Source of the DNA: Corbicula japonica
Taxonomy: Eukaryota > Mollusca > Bivalvia > Venerida > Cyrenidae
Length of the DNA: 64,000 nucleotides
Assembly: GCA_038501625.1 (NCBI GenBank)
Contig: JAZAYU010000005.1
Span: forward strand, 9,015,484 to 9,079,483
Reading direction: 5' to 3'
The notes below the pieces were generated by a model. That model saw nothing but the letters and a program-made list of their open reading frames with translations, did not search any database and was not told the origin of the DNA. A program made the translations under genes and the position numbers. Below are positions 1-10,654 of this stretch, piece by piece (position 1 is the stretch's first letter; every line of letters starts with the position of its first letter).

Positions 1-374
1 CTTGGCCATAAATAAACTCATGAATCTAACAGTGAACAGTGAAGATCCTGATCAGATGGCACAAATCTGTTCTAGATCTACACTGTTTGCCCATGCAATA
101 AAGGTGTATCTATGAAGTAAACTTTTAAGGGCAATGCAACACAATAAATTAATATAGTCCCCTTCAAAAGTGTATCTACGGAGTAAATTATTAACTTGAA
201 CTTGATTTGCTTATTAACACACACAAACTGTAGTTATGTGGTATTATTTAAATTTGTGACAAATTTTTGCACAAAAATGCAAATGACATATTCACAAAGG
301 CATCAATTCACTCTATGTCTATGAAGCACACATGCTGTGACATTGTTTAATTTCACTGTGGTTCCCTAGTGCGG

Positions 375-515
375 TACAGTTGAACCTGCCTAAGCAGCCA
401 CTATTCAACAACCACTTGCCTCGAACAGCCAGTCTGAATATGTCCTAGACTGACATTTTGTTCTAAGTTTTACCTGTCTTAAACAACCTCCTGTTAAGCA
501 GCCACTTTATGTCAT
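375..515. repeat. Dispersed repeat, TGAACCTGCCTAAGCAGCCA family, copy 1
   Basis: Matches 13612-13790 along its length: AACCACTTGCCTCGAACAGC, TGAATATGTCCTAGACTGAC and TGTCTTAAACAACC are shared with small changes. No terminal repeats were identified. Confidence 0.75.
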
Positions 516-734
516 TCCTTTGTATGCAAACATAGCAAAATAAAATGATAATACAGTATTCTAGATTCTGCTCTGAATACTTTTTATAAATGCAGTTAGG
601 TTAATAATCTGTACCCGTAAAATGATCATATTAGTCTCAGTGAAAGATTCAAGTTATTTTAAAAGGACATGCAGCATATCAAAGTAAAATCCCATGGAAT
701 TGATGTAAGAATAGTTAAATTTCTGAGACTTATT

Positions 735-965
735 ATCTTTCTTAACTTTTTAACACATGGGCATCCAGTGTAGATCCAGATCAGCCAGTTAAACTGTTCC
801 ATCTGGTCATGATTTGAATTATTCAGTTTAATATTGTGGTTATTCATTTTTTTTATTGTGTGGTTATTTCCAACCAAAAAGCAAACAGTGTAGATCTAGA
901 TCAGAAATTATAGAAGGCTGGCAAATCTGGATCTACACCAGTCAAGGCGTATCGATGGATAAAAG
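735..965. mobile_element. Diverged GTGTAGATC foldback element
   Basis: Contains AGTGTAGATCCAGATCAGCC, the spacer TGGTTATTTCCAACCAAAAA, CAAACAGTGTAGATCTAGAT and CTGGATCTACACCAG. Similar fragments lie at about 1-130, 1600-1735, 3190-3370, 6185-6333, 11045-11167 and 11546-11760. Confidence 0.75.
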
Positions 966-1038
966 GTCAAAGAATCGGTTTTCACATAATTTTATATTTC
1001 CCTTTATTATTATCTATGGTTTTCTATTTACAATTAAG

Positions 1039-4000
1039 ATACTATAACCACTTTGCTGTCGTCAAACTAAGAAAAGCCAAGGTTGAAAACAACACAGAAG
1101 AAAAAGTCCACCTTTTGGATACTGCTTTGGAAGACTTAAACAGAGGTAACAATCTAATATATTGTCAAAATTTCTGACAAATCCTTTCTATATGTATGTA
1201 GAATCTATTCCAAGTTGGCATGCAATACACATGAATACAGTCCTGTTCTGAAGACCATCTGTAAACAAACACCTCCTGGGGAGAAAGACCACATTGTATT
1301 TGTCCCCCTGACTAATTTAAAGAACACATTTACCTGTGAACAAAGACCACCTATCTTCAAATACCACTGTGCCCAAGGTTATAAAGCTGAGCATGGAAAC
1401 CAGTCTCAAATCTCAAGCATCTGATTGGCTGAAATGGCGACTGGTCGCCATTTCAGCCAATCAGATGCTTGAGATTTGAGACTGGTTTCCAAGCTCAGTT
1501 TTATAACCTTCAGACCTGGAGTTTTCTCTTAATTGATCTTTGATGGTAAGTTTGACTGTATTTAAAAAATTCAGGAATACTTTTATTCAGTGAAGATTTG
1601 GCTTTTTTATGACATAATGAATCTATAAGTGAACAGTGTAAAACCTGCTCAGACAGCATGGATGTGTTGGCTGATCTGGATCTGTGCTGGTTCACCATGG
1701 GATATCAGCCATATTCAAGAAAGGGTAAATTGCTTGAATAATACTTTTAGGTATACAGTTGGAGGAGCGCCTTAGGCTGAACTACCTGGATGGTTATTAT
1801 ACCAAGTTTAAACTGCGTGCCGATGTGAAAATTGAGAAGGGTTTATTGGAAGATGCTCTTGTTGATGCAGTCTACTCGCTGGACCATAGACGTGGCATTC
1901 TCCAGCCACCACACACCCATTACACAGAAAGTGTTTATCAAGTGGGCAGAATCTATATGCTTCAAGGTGATCTGCTGGAGGAAAAGGGTGACAAAGGTAC
2001 AGTGAAACTCTTCTAATAAGACCACATCTGGGACTAGACAAATGTGGTTTGATTAGTTGCGTGATCTTTATTTTGGGGTGGCAAGTAGTGCAAAACTGAG
2101 AAGGGACATTTTGGGGTTATATTGTTATAAGTATCTTGCATGAGTGTGAAGTGAAATTGGACAGATCTGTCAACAGTTATTTTCTAAATGACTTCACTAA
2201 CTTGAATACATGGTGTCGAATACTTGATAATGTAACATCACTCATATTGCCAAAACAGTTCACCCGAGGTCTCAGGTTTTTCTATCTTCACCAAATGTCT
2301 CATGCAATATACTCTTGTCTTTCATATCATTTATTGTTCATTATATATGTGTATATTTTATAATTGCAATCAAAATTTTGTATTCAACCTGAAATGACGA
2401 TTAAATAACATCAATAACATGAATAAGTGATGTCAAATAATTCATGACATGACATCACTCATGTTAGTATGTGGAAAGTATCTTTTCCCTTTATATAAAA
2501 GTTTCCTTCCCTTGTAAAACATATGGAAACATTTTAATATTCAATATGCTCTAAAGCTTTGCAATTGATCACATTACATGATTGCACTCTATTTGTCATT
2601 GGAACATCTGAGATTTATAAGTATACTAGTGTCCAAAAGAAACAATACCACTTGTTTGCAAGGACAAACAAAAAGAACAGTTGGATTGATCTATTTTCTT
2701 CTAGAGACCTTTGAACAACATCATGCATGTGTACAAAAATCAATTTCATCAACCCTGTACAAGCATACACAGAATTTAAATATGAATGAGATCTTAAACA
2801 AACATTTTTAAATTATTGAGTATATAGTTTGGTATCATTTCTTTTGGACACTAGTATACAAAATAACACACTTAAATAGTCCATTAAATGCATTCATTCA
2901 TTCCTTCCATTTAGAAGCTGCCATACGACATTGGAAGTGTTCAAGTGATTATTTTGGAGAAATGAAAGACTGTCATTTAAAGGAGGGCGGGATCTCATTA
3001 ACTAACCCAGTGTTACAGGACATGAGGAGGGACCATCTCAAAGTGGTTGGCTGCTTGGGGCAACTAAATGAACAGAAAAAGTTAGCCAAGTTCTATCAGG
3101 TACTCTTCTTTTTTCAGTTATACAGTTGACAAGTATAATCCAGACTAATTTTTAGTTCCCTTTCCTCAAAAATTATATACGCCTATAGTGCTAAGGGCGA
3201 CCTGTGTAGAACTTTCAGATCATCTGGCATAAACATTCTGCCTGATCAGGATCTGCACTGTTTGCTTATTGGTAAGAAATAACCTAATTAATCAAAATGT
3301 GAATAGTGTAGATCCTGATCAGATTGCACAGATGTGCCAGCTGATGTGGATCTACACTGTTTGCCTTTTATTTGTTTACTTTTTTCATGAATATTCTTAA
3401 TTGGAAAATAAATAAACTTCTACTTTCTGAATTTGACATTTTAAATGTGTATTTTCTCTTTTCCTTATTGGTGTATATACAAATGCAATTCTACAATCTT
3501 TTAACCCTTTAACAAATAAAACTGGTTTTATCCCATGTGTAATAATTGTAGATCCAGATCTGGATCTACACTGTTCAATTTTTGATTCATTAGGTGATTT
3601 TGATTTCTAACCAAGAAGAGAACAGTGTAGATTCTGATCAGACAGCACAGATGTTCCAGCTGATCTGGATCTACAATGTTTGCACATGTAATGAAACCTG
3701 TATATATGGTTTATATGGAGTAAAGGCTCGATGGCATCTGTATTTTATAAAAGTGACATCAAAACTATCTACATTGTATCTTGATTTTTAAGGATTTAGA
3801 AAATGGCTGCTTTGAAGCAGAGAGGAATTCAAGCTTGAAATCAATCAGGGAGATGCTATGGACTCCTGTGGAAATGGTGAAAAAAATCTTCGGGGGTGGC
3901 GGCCAAAAGTTTGGTGATCAAGATGACGTTATTCAGGTAAACATAGTTATCATGAAAGGGAGCCCGTTTATTTGTAGTAACTATTATATGTATACAGTCA

Positions 4001-5720
4001 TGGTACATATCAGTTTCAAATATCACTCTTTTTAACTGATCTTCAACTAAATGTACAGTGTACTGTTGAGACTCTTAAACCAGTTTAAAATATTTTGTTC
4101 AGCCAGTTTAAAATAATCTAATAAAACAATAATTCTACAGAAAATTTCAAGCAAGTTAAAATCTTTCCTTCTTATATATGCATTAAAACAGTTTAGATCC
4201 AGATAAGTCAGCACATCTGTGCCATCTGATCAGGATCTACTCTGTTCATTTTTTGCAGTGTAGATCCTGATCATGTGGCACAGATGTGCCAGCTGATCTG
4301 GCCTGAAGGTTATAAAGCTGAGCATGGAAACCAGTCTCAAATCTCAATCATCTGATTGGCTGAAATGGCGACCAGTCGCCATTTCAGCCAATCAGATGCT
4401 TGAGATTTGAGACTGGTTTCCATGCTCAGCTTTATAACCTTGGGACTTGGATTAGCTATGTTTACCCATGGATAACAGACATGGTATTATCTGTTGGGGG
4501 TAAAAGTTAACTTAAAAATAATCTATGTTCCAAGGTAAATATATTTCCTACACTTTCAGAAAATGGAAAACTTGGCAGAAATACAGCATCAGAGAATGGA
4601 GAGAGGTGAACCTTGTGGTGGGGCTCGCCATGACTCCGGTAGGGGTCACAGCAGTTCGGATCTTGGAGAGTCTTTCTCCTCTGGAAGTGGGAGCATGTCG
4701 GCCCAGATGAAACAACTTAATTTGGAAAAATCAGTGTCTTTGGAAGATAATGTCTTTGAGGGTAAGTGATTAGAATAAGTGATAAGAATGATGTCCCATT
4801 TCAGTGTTGTCATAAGTGATAAGAATAATGTCCCATTTAAGTCTTGTCATAAGTGATAAGAATAGTGTCCCATTTCAGTTTTGTCATAAGTGATAAGAAT
4901 AGTGTCCCATTTAAGTCTTGTCATAAGTGATAAGAATAGTGTCCCATTTCAGTGTTGTCAAAAGTGAGAAGAATGATGTCCCATTTCAGTGTTGTCATAA
5001 GTGATAAGAATAGTGTCTCATTTCAGTGTTGTCATAAGTGATAAGAATAATATCCCATATCAGTCTTGTCATAAGAAAATGTGTTGTTTTGGAATATTTT
5101 GTGATGTCTTTATTTAAATCAAGCATGTGTGGACTTCTTATTGGTTTTTACTGTTTTTAAGTATTATCCCAAAATATCATAGCTAAAACAAATCATGCCA
5201 CTGTATTGTTGCCACATCAAATTTTAAAATGTAATGTCTTAAACATTTACACATTTTGCCAACATTCTGCTGGAAAATGGTATGACTACAGTGTTCATTT
5301 AAGAATCGTCATTTGATTTTGAGATGAATTTTCGCAGTGATGAATTTTTGTGCAGATGCCAAAAAATAAGATGAATTTTCGCAGTGATGAATTTTTGTGC
5401 AGCTGCCACAAATTACATTTTTGGGTGGAATTAAATGTGTGCTTTTGCATTATTCTCATTAGATAAGCTGACACAAAATTTTGCTGGGGTTTGACTTGGC
5501 ACATTTTTCCTAGCAAAATTTAAACTGATGCAAAATACGATGATATCAAAAAATTACATGAATAAATCAACTGCGGAAATGTCTCTCTTGTTTTTAAGGA
5601 TCAATGGAGGAGGTCCCTGAGCCAACAGGAGAAACACAAAGGCATGCATCGGAGCAGAGAAAACATCCCAGCAGACCATTGAAAAGACAGAAAACAATCA
5701 CTGAAGAGGGCAACCCATAG
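1039..5720 (+). CDS. 3' part of an unrecognised TPR-like protein (six exons, 5' end outside window)
   Basis: Six exons join in one frame: 1039-1145, 1751-1996, 2915-3099, 3793-3936, 4560-4761 and 5599-5720, with TAG at 5718-5720. All five internal introns are GT-AG with compatible phases (1,1,0,0,1). About 334 residues are visible. The first three exons encode amphipathic helices with a tetratricopeptide look: YYNHFAVVKLRKAKVE, then YQVGRIYMLQGDLLEEKGDK running across a splice into EAAIRHWKCSSDYF. The fourth exon has a Gly run (IFGGGGQKFG). The last two are Ser/Gly-rich and then basic and probably disordered, ending RPLKRQKTITEEGNP, which could act as a nuclear-localisation-like patch (inference). 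No initiator Met with a plausible 5' exon is seen upstream, so the gene continues off the left edge. I do not recognise the family; TPR is a pattern judgement only. Introns carry many foldback elements, and the intron after 4761 opens directly into a 37-bp satellite. Confidence 0.8.
1371..1517. mobile_element. CCAAT palindromic foldback, subfamily A
   Basis: Near-perfect inverted arms meet at GGCGACTGGTCGCC. Arms read GGTTATAAAGCTGAGCATGG, then CTCAAATCTCAAGCATCTGA and TTGGCTGAAAT. It lies in an intron of the TPR-like gene. Confidence 0.9.
2624..2856. mobile_element. 233-bp MITE with TACTAGTGTCC ends and TA target duplication, copy 1
   Basis: Terminal inverted repeats start TACTAGTGTCCAAAAGAAAC and continue about seven bases more. 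TA dinucleotides flank both ends (2622-2623 and 2857-2858). A second copy lies at 25551-25782. TA duplication and length fit a Tc1/mariner-type MITE. Confidence 0.88.
3501..3730. mobile_element. GTGTAGATC foldback element
   Basis: Starts near TTTAACCCTTTAACAAATAA and contains the short inverted pair GTAGATCCAGATCTGGATCTAC, then AACAGTGTAGATTCTGATCA with its partner CTGATCTGGATCTACAATG. It ends in TATATATGGTTTATATGGAG. Confidence 0.8.
4302..4446. mobile_element. CCAAT palindromic foldback, subfamily A, nested in a GTGTAGATC element
   Basis: Full-length palindrome with the centre GGCGACCAGTCGCC. It interrupts a GTGTAGATC-type foldback (4186-4301 on the left, 4447-4485 on the right), showing the order of insertion. 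Confidence 0.9.
4767..5075. repeat. 37-bp tandem repeat at the start of an intron of the TPR-like gene
   Basis: About eight copies of a 37-bp unit (GTGATAAGAATAGTGTCCCA plus 17 bases) begin within a few bases of the splice donor at 4762. Copies differ by single substitutions. Units contain GTGATAAG, which resembles the donor context GTAAGTGAT. Confidence 0.9.
5265..5575. repeat. TTTTCGC-rich dispersed repeat with a 48-bp internal duplication
   Basis: AGATGAATTTTCGCAGTGAT with following bases is repeated at about 5321 and 5369. The block ends in ACGATGATATCAAAAAATTA. Relatives are at 26560-26755 and 29768-29962. Confidence 0.65.
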
Positions 5721-5933
5721 TACAAGCCTCATTTGGAAAAATGTCTGTGGTGTTTAGTTGACATTTTTTTCCATTTTTTGTGAATGAACACTTTTTTTTA
5801 AAGAACACATGTTTATATTATATTTTCTTATGGTATCCTTTAATTTTAATTCACACGTCAAATGGTGTCAGTGATATGTTGACGTTTGTTCCTTTTTTTT
5901 AGAAAGAACACATGTTTGTATTATATTTCTACT

Positions 5934-6143
5934 ATGGTATCATAAAATTTTGTGGGATCAAATTTCACACAAAAGGCATAAGTAACATGATCACAAGGGT
6001 ATAAATTTGCACACTTGTATTATTTTCATAAGATATTCAGTGGTTTGATTATGCTAGGCTTCGATTTTGCACATTTTCCCTAGCCCCAAAAACCTGTATG
6101 CTAAAATTAATCCCACACAAAATTTTATAATACCACAATACTT
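5934..6143. mobile_element. MITE with ATAAAATTTTGTGGGAT ends
   Basis: TGGTATCATAAAATTTTGTG at the left and CACAAAATTTTATAATACCA at the right are inverted with one mismatch. The interior contains CACACAAAAGGCATAAGTAA. It lies about 210 bp beyond the stop codon of the TPR-like gene. Confidence 0.75.
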
Positions 6144-6405
6144 AAGATAGTTAGATGTTATATATATTTTGTTATATATCAAACCCTTAACTTAATATTT
6201 ATGAATGTTATTCCATATGTGAACAGTGTTGATCCTGTTCAGATGACATGGATGTGCCGGCTGATAAGGATCTACACTGTTCCCCCGTGCCATTAAGGCC
6301 TACCCTTATATACGGAGGAAAGGCTTATACCTTCAATGCATAACAAGCATTGTCTGCTCAACTTTTTTGACATCATCTTCTTAAAGACATATTTTCACAT
6401 AACAT

Positions 6406-6518
6406 GGCCCCTGGGTCCAAGATCATAGAACTAAAACTGGAGACCAGTCTCAATTTTCAAGCTGATTGGCTGAAATGATGACTGGTCTCCAATCTAAGTT
6501 TTATGATCTTGGGCCCTG
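6406..6518. mobile_element. CCAAT palindromic foldback, subfamily B
   Basis: Subfamily B has the ends GGGTCCAAGATCATAGAACT and TTTTATGATCTTGGGCCC in place of GGTTATAAAACTGAG, and GGAGACCAGTCTC in the arms. The stem retains CTGATTGGCTGAAAT. Confidence 0.82.
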
Positions 6519-6641
6519 TACATAAATGCTCATTAAACAGTTAAAATCTCAAATATTTTAAGAACTCTTATACATGAACATTACTCCTAGTGTCTTCCAC
6601 AGGTGTCCAAGACAATTCCATTTTTAATTTGTGACATCATT

Positions 6642-7880
6642 ATGTCTCCCACCCTCAGGAGGAGACATATTGTTTTTGCCCTGTCCGTCTGTCACACTTC
6701 GTTTCCGCTCAATAACTCGAGTACCCTTTGACCCAGGGCCTTCAAACTTCATAGGGTGATAGCCCTTATTGAGTAGAAGAACCCTATTGATTTTGGGGTC
6801 AGTAGGTCAAAGGTCAAGGTCACAGTGACCCGAAGAGTGAAAACCGTTTCCGCTCAATAACTCCAGTACCCTTTGACCCAGAGCCTTCAAACTTCATAGG
6901 ATGATAGCCCTTATTGAATATAAGAACCCTATTGATTTTGGGGTCAGTAGGTCAAAGGTCAAGGTCACAGTGACCCGAAGAGTGAAAACCGTTTCCGCTC
7001 AATAACTGGAGTACCCTTTGACCCAGAGCCTCCAAACTTCATAGGGTGATAGCCCTTATTGAGTAGAAGAACCCTATTGATTTTGGGGTCAGTAGGTCAA
7101 AGGTCAAGGTCACAGTGATCCGAGGAGTGAAAACCGTTTCCGCTCAATAACTCGAGTACCCTTTGACCCAGAGCCTTCAAACTTCATAGGATGACAGCCC
7201 TTATTGAGTAGAAGAACCCTATTGATTTTGGGATCAGTAGGTCAAAGGTCAAGGTCACAGGGGCCCGAAGAGTGAAAACCGTTTCTGCTCCATAACTTGA
7301 GTACCCTTTGACCCAGGGACTTCAAACTTCATAGGTTGATAGCCATTATAGAGTAGAAGAACCCTATTGATTTTGGGGTCAGTAGGTCAAAGGTCAAGGT
7401 CACAGGGGCCTGAAGAGTGAAAACCGTTTCCGCTTAATAACTGGAGTACCGTTTGACCCACAGCCTTCAAAATGCATAGGGTGATAGCCCTTTTTGATTA
7501 GAAGAACCCTATTGATTTTGGGGTCAGTAGGTCAAAGGTCAAGGTCAAAGGGGCCTGAAGAGTGAAAACCGTTTCCACTCAATAATAGGAGTTCTATTTT
7601 ACCCAGACCATTTAAACTTCATACGTAGGATGTCCTTATTGAGTAGAGGACTCCTATTGATTTTGGGGTCAGTAGGTCAAAGGTCAAGGTCACAGGGGCC
7701 CCGAAGAGTAAAAACCGTATCCGGTCAATTACTGGAGTACCGCTTGACCCAGAGCATTCAAACTAAATAGGGTAATAGCCCTTATTGAGTAGAAGAACCC
7801 TATTGATTTTGGGATCAGTAAGTCAAAGGTCAAGGTCACAGGGGTCTGGGCGCAGGGGGGGCGGCACAGGGGGGAGACAT
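6642..7880. mobile_element. Element with ATGTCTCCC ends and eight 145-bp tandem units
   Basis: Nine-base perfect terminal inverted repeats ATGTCTCCC (6642-6650) and GGGAGACAT (7872-7880) enclose eight units. The motif GTTTCCGCTC recurs at 6701, 6846, 6991, 7136, 7281, 7426, 7571 and about 7717, a 145-bp period. Each unit holds AGGTCAAAGGTCAAGGTCA or a one-base variant. No coding capacity is seen. It looks like a non-autonomous DNA element with an expanded core, of a kind common in bivalve genomes (recalled, not searched). Confidence 0.85.
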
Positions 7881-8273
7881 GCGTTTTTCACAAAAAACAT
7901 CAAGTTTTGAATTACTATTACTTTATTTTTGTTTTGATTTATATTAAAATATTAAATGTTCTGTATTGTAGTATTATTATCCATTGTTTTACATCTGTTT
8001 ATTTTTTGTTGCTTTTCATAATGCAAACGAACATGGGAGAGTTTTAATTGTAAACTAGTGATGGATTATGAAAACTGTTGTGCGAGAGTTTTACACCATT
8101 TTACACCGGGGCCCTGTTTACACTAGCATAATATCACATGCATGATTACCCAAGAAATCCATTAACATTGTATTTATTTCTCAACTGTTGAACTGAAAAA
8201 GTGAAAAACATGGTTTATTACCTACTTTTAACCCTTAATCCATGAATATACCTTTTATCACAAGGGACGCCAG

Positions 8274-8421
8274 TGCCCAAGGTTATAGAACTGAGCATGA
8301 AAACCAGTCTCAAATCTCAAGCATCTGATTGGCTGAAATGGCGACCAGTTGCCGTTTGAGCCAATCATTTGCTTGAGATTTGAGACTGGTTTCCAATCTC
8401 AGCTTTATAACCTTCAGACCT
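8274..8421. mobile_element. CCAAT palindromic foldback, subfamily A, first of a close pair
   Basis: Palindrome with arms as in the copy at 1371. The centre is slightly decayed (CCAGTTGCCGTTTGAGCCAA). Only 16 bases separate it from the next copy. Confidence 0.88.
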
Positions 8422-8437
8422 GTGTAGATCCAGATCA

Positions 8438-8584
8438 GGGCTGAAGGTTATAAAACTGAGTTTGGAAACCAGTCTCAAATCTCAAGCATCTGATTGGCTG
8501 AAATGGCGACTGGTCGCCATTTCAGCCAATCAGATGCTTGAGATTTGAGACTGGTTTCCATGCTCAGTTTTATAACCTTGGGCA
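8438..8584. mobile_element. CCAAT palindromic foldback, subfamily A, second of a close pair
   Basis: Almost perfect palindrome. The 16 bases between the pair (TGTAGATCCAGATCAG) and the sequence to the right belong to a GTGTAGATC-type element, so both copies probably landed in one older element. Confidence 0.88.
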
Positions 8585-8709
8585 CAGATGGCATATTCAT
8601 GGATTTGATTCTACACTCATCACCCATGTGATAAATATGATAAAACTTTATATTGAACATTGACTGGATTTACAATGAAGTGCTTCACTTCTTTATTACA
8701 CATTAATAA

Positions 8710-8870
8710 TTATTACATGAACTATAAATAGACGCAACGCGATTGGTCACACCCCCAAAATAACCGAGTCAATAAATCTAGATATTGACCCGCTTTCGCT
8801 GATATTGACCTGTCTATAAATAGAATCCGAAAGTTTCCATCTTTTATATTATTTATAGTTCATGTAATAA
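8710..8870. mobile_element. 161-bp element with 21-bp perfect inverted ends
   Basis: The block starting TTATTACATGAACTATAAAT (8710-8730) is the exact reverse complement of 8850-8870. The right-arm sequence recurs directly at about 8889-8908. The interior includes ATTGACCCGCTTTCGCTGAT. Confidence 0.82.
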
Positions 8871-8913
8871 ACTATTATATATATAACTATTTATAGTTCA
8901 TGTAATAAAACAG

Positions 8914-9048
8914 TTATTTACTTATTAGCTGGGAAATATGCTGTTGATATTGACCGCAAAAATCGTTATTGACCTCGGCTATCGCCTCGGTCAATAACGA
9001 TTTTTTAGGTCAATATCACAGCATATTTCCCAGCTAATAAGTAAATAA
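8914..9048. repeat. 135-bp hairpin with 30-bp perfect outer arms
   Basis: Outer arms 8914-8943 and 9019-9048 are exact reverse complements (CTTATTAGCTGGGAAATATG on the left). Inner arms AAATCGTTATTGACC and GGTCAATAACGATTT enclose TCGGCTATCGCCTC. Only one unmatched stretch lies between the inner and outer pairings. Confidence 0.88.
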
Positions 9049-9354
9049 TTGTATAATATTTGCAGTTTTTCAGAAAGCTGACGTTGCAATAGGTACTGAT
9101 TTTTATGTTTTACTAATATATGCACATATTTTTTGGTTAACATTATCACATTTTGAGATGATACACTTTTCTTTTCTTTCAAATATTCTTTATATGCAGG
9201 GTATTTGAGCTTCTGACATACTCTTATAGTTTAGAGTGGTTTACAGCTGTAATGTTATTAAAAAGCTTAACATTAATATTTTGTTATGATTATCTACCAT
9301 TTATTTTAATAATAAATGATTATTTGAAAAAGGGTGTTGTTCTCATACTAGTAA

Positions 9355-9765
9355 CTAGATGGGTGTTCAGTTGAACACTTGTGTCACCCCATTGTACTTC
9401 GTGAGAATAAAAAATCCAAGAACAAAAAGAGCTATAACTTTGACAAATGTGACCTTGACCTAAAGAATTTGAAATCGATACGACCCTGTTGTGATAAGCA
9501 ATATTATTTTAAAGTTTGATGAAGAAACGGAAATGTTAAGTTTTCGTGACAAATCCAAGTCAAAAAGGAAAGGGACATAACTCTGTGACATTGACTTGTG
9601 AAGAATTTGGCACTATCATGACCATGTTCTAATAAGCAATAAAATTTGAAAGTTTGATAAAGAAATATTAATGCCAGATACAACCAAAGTTTTTATGACG
9701 GATGGATGTATTGACAAAGCAATCCCTATGTTTCGCCTTTTGTACAAAAGGGTGAGAAAAACATG
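9355..9765. repeat. Dispersed repeat with AAGAGCTATAACTTTG-type phrases
   Basis: Contains ATGTGACCTTGACCTAAAGA and GAGGG-like CTGTGACATTGACTTGTG phrases that recur within the block, and is bounded by short inverted pieces (GGTGTTCAGTTGAACACTTG; CAAAAGGGTGAG). No open frame. Of a type I recall as common in bivalves. Confidence 0.55.
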
Positions 9766-9929
9766 AAGGGCATTTTCCAGTAACAAATTTTAATTTTTAA
9801 GGGAACATCCAATTAGGACATTTTTATGGAAAAATTTAATATTATTAAGATTAAAGATCCAGTAGCATAAGTATTCATGGCATTTTCTTGCTCCAACTCT
9901 TTTTTCTTCAACAACTGAAACAGATCTGA

Positions 9930-10027
9930 AGCTTCCAAAGGTCAGTTCTGAACCTGTGCTCATCTGCAGCCAATCAGAATGCTAAGATCTGAGACTTGTC
10001 TCCATTCTTATTTTTATAACCTTTGTA
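9930..10027. mobile_element. Old half copy of the CCAAT foldback
   Basis: Right-arm similarity only: CAGCCAATCAGAATGCTAAG, TGAGACTTGTCTCCATTC and TTTTATAACCTT. The left arm is heavily decayed. Confidence 0.6.
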
Positions 10028-10414
10028 CCTCTATAGGGTCGGATTGATGACTTTTAGCCCCATGGAAATTAAATACATGAATTGCTGTCCAAAAAGGGAG
10101 ATCAAGCAACCCACTGAACCCCCTTCTGGATCCACCCATGCTCTTTGGCTTCAATGACAAATGAATATCATGAATTGCAGAACAGTTGTTTTAAGAGTTT
10201 GAAAGGTTTAAAAGGGTGTCAACTTACCATGGTAATACTTAGGTCAATATAACATTCAGTAAAGGAACTCTAGATTAATGAACAGGATGTACCACTGACT
10301 TAAGTTTCTTACAAGCATACACTCCAGTAACAAAAAAAAAATCAAAATGGCAATGAAATTTCCAGTGAAACTTTTGGTATCAAGACCACCTCTGGAACTG
10401 TAAAAAATTGGTCT

Positions 10415-10654
10415 TAACCCTTTCCTTCATAGACACACCTTTATTGCATAGGCAAACAGTGTAGATCCAGTTCAGCTGGCACATCCGGGCCTTCTGATCA
10501 GGATCTGCACGGTTCGCTCCATGATTTGTTAGGTTATTTCTGACCAAAATGCGACCAGTGCAGATCCTGATTAGATGGCATGAACATGCCAGCTGATCTG
10601 GATCTAAACCGGTTGCACATGCATAAAATGCGTAAATATCCTAGGAAAGGGTAA
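10415..10654. mobile_element. GTGTAGATC foldback element, full length
   Basis: Outer ends TAACCCTTTCCTTCAT and AGGAAAGGGTAAAT are inverted. Two internal hairpins are built on AACAGTGTAGATCCAGTTCA and CAGTGCAGATCCTGATTAGA, separated by GTTATTTCTGACCAAAA. Confidence 0.85.
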
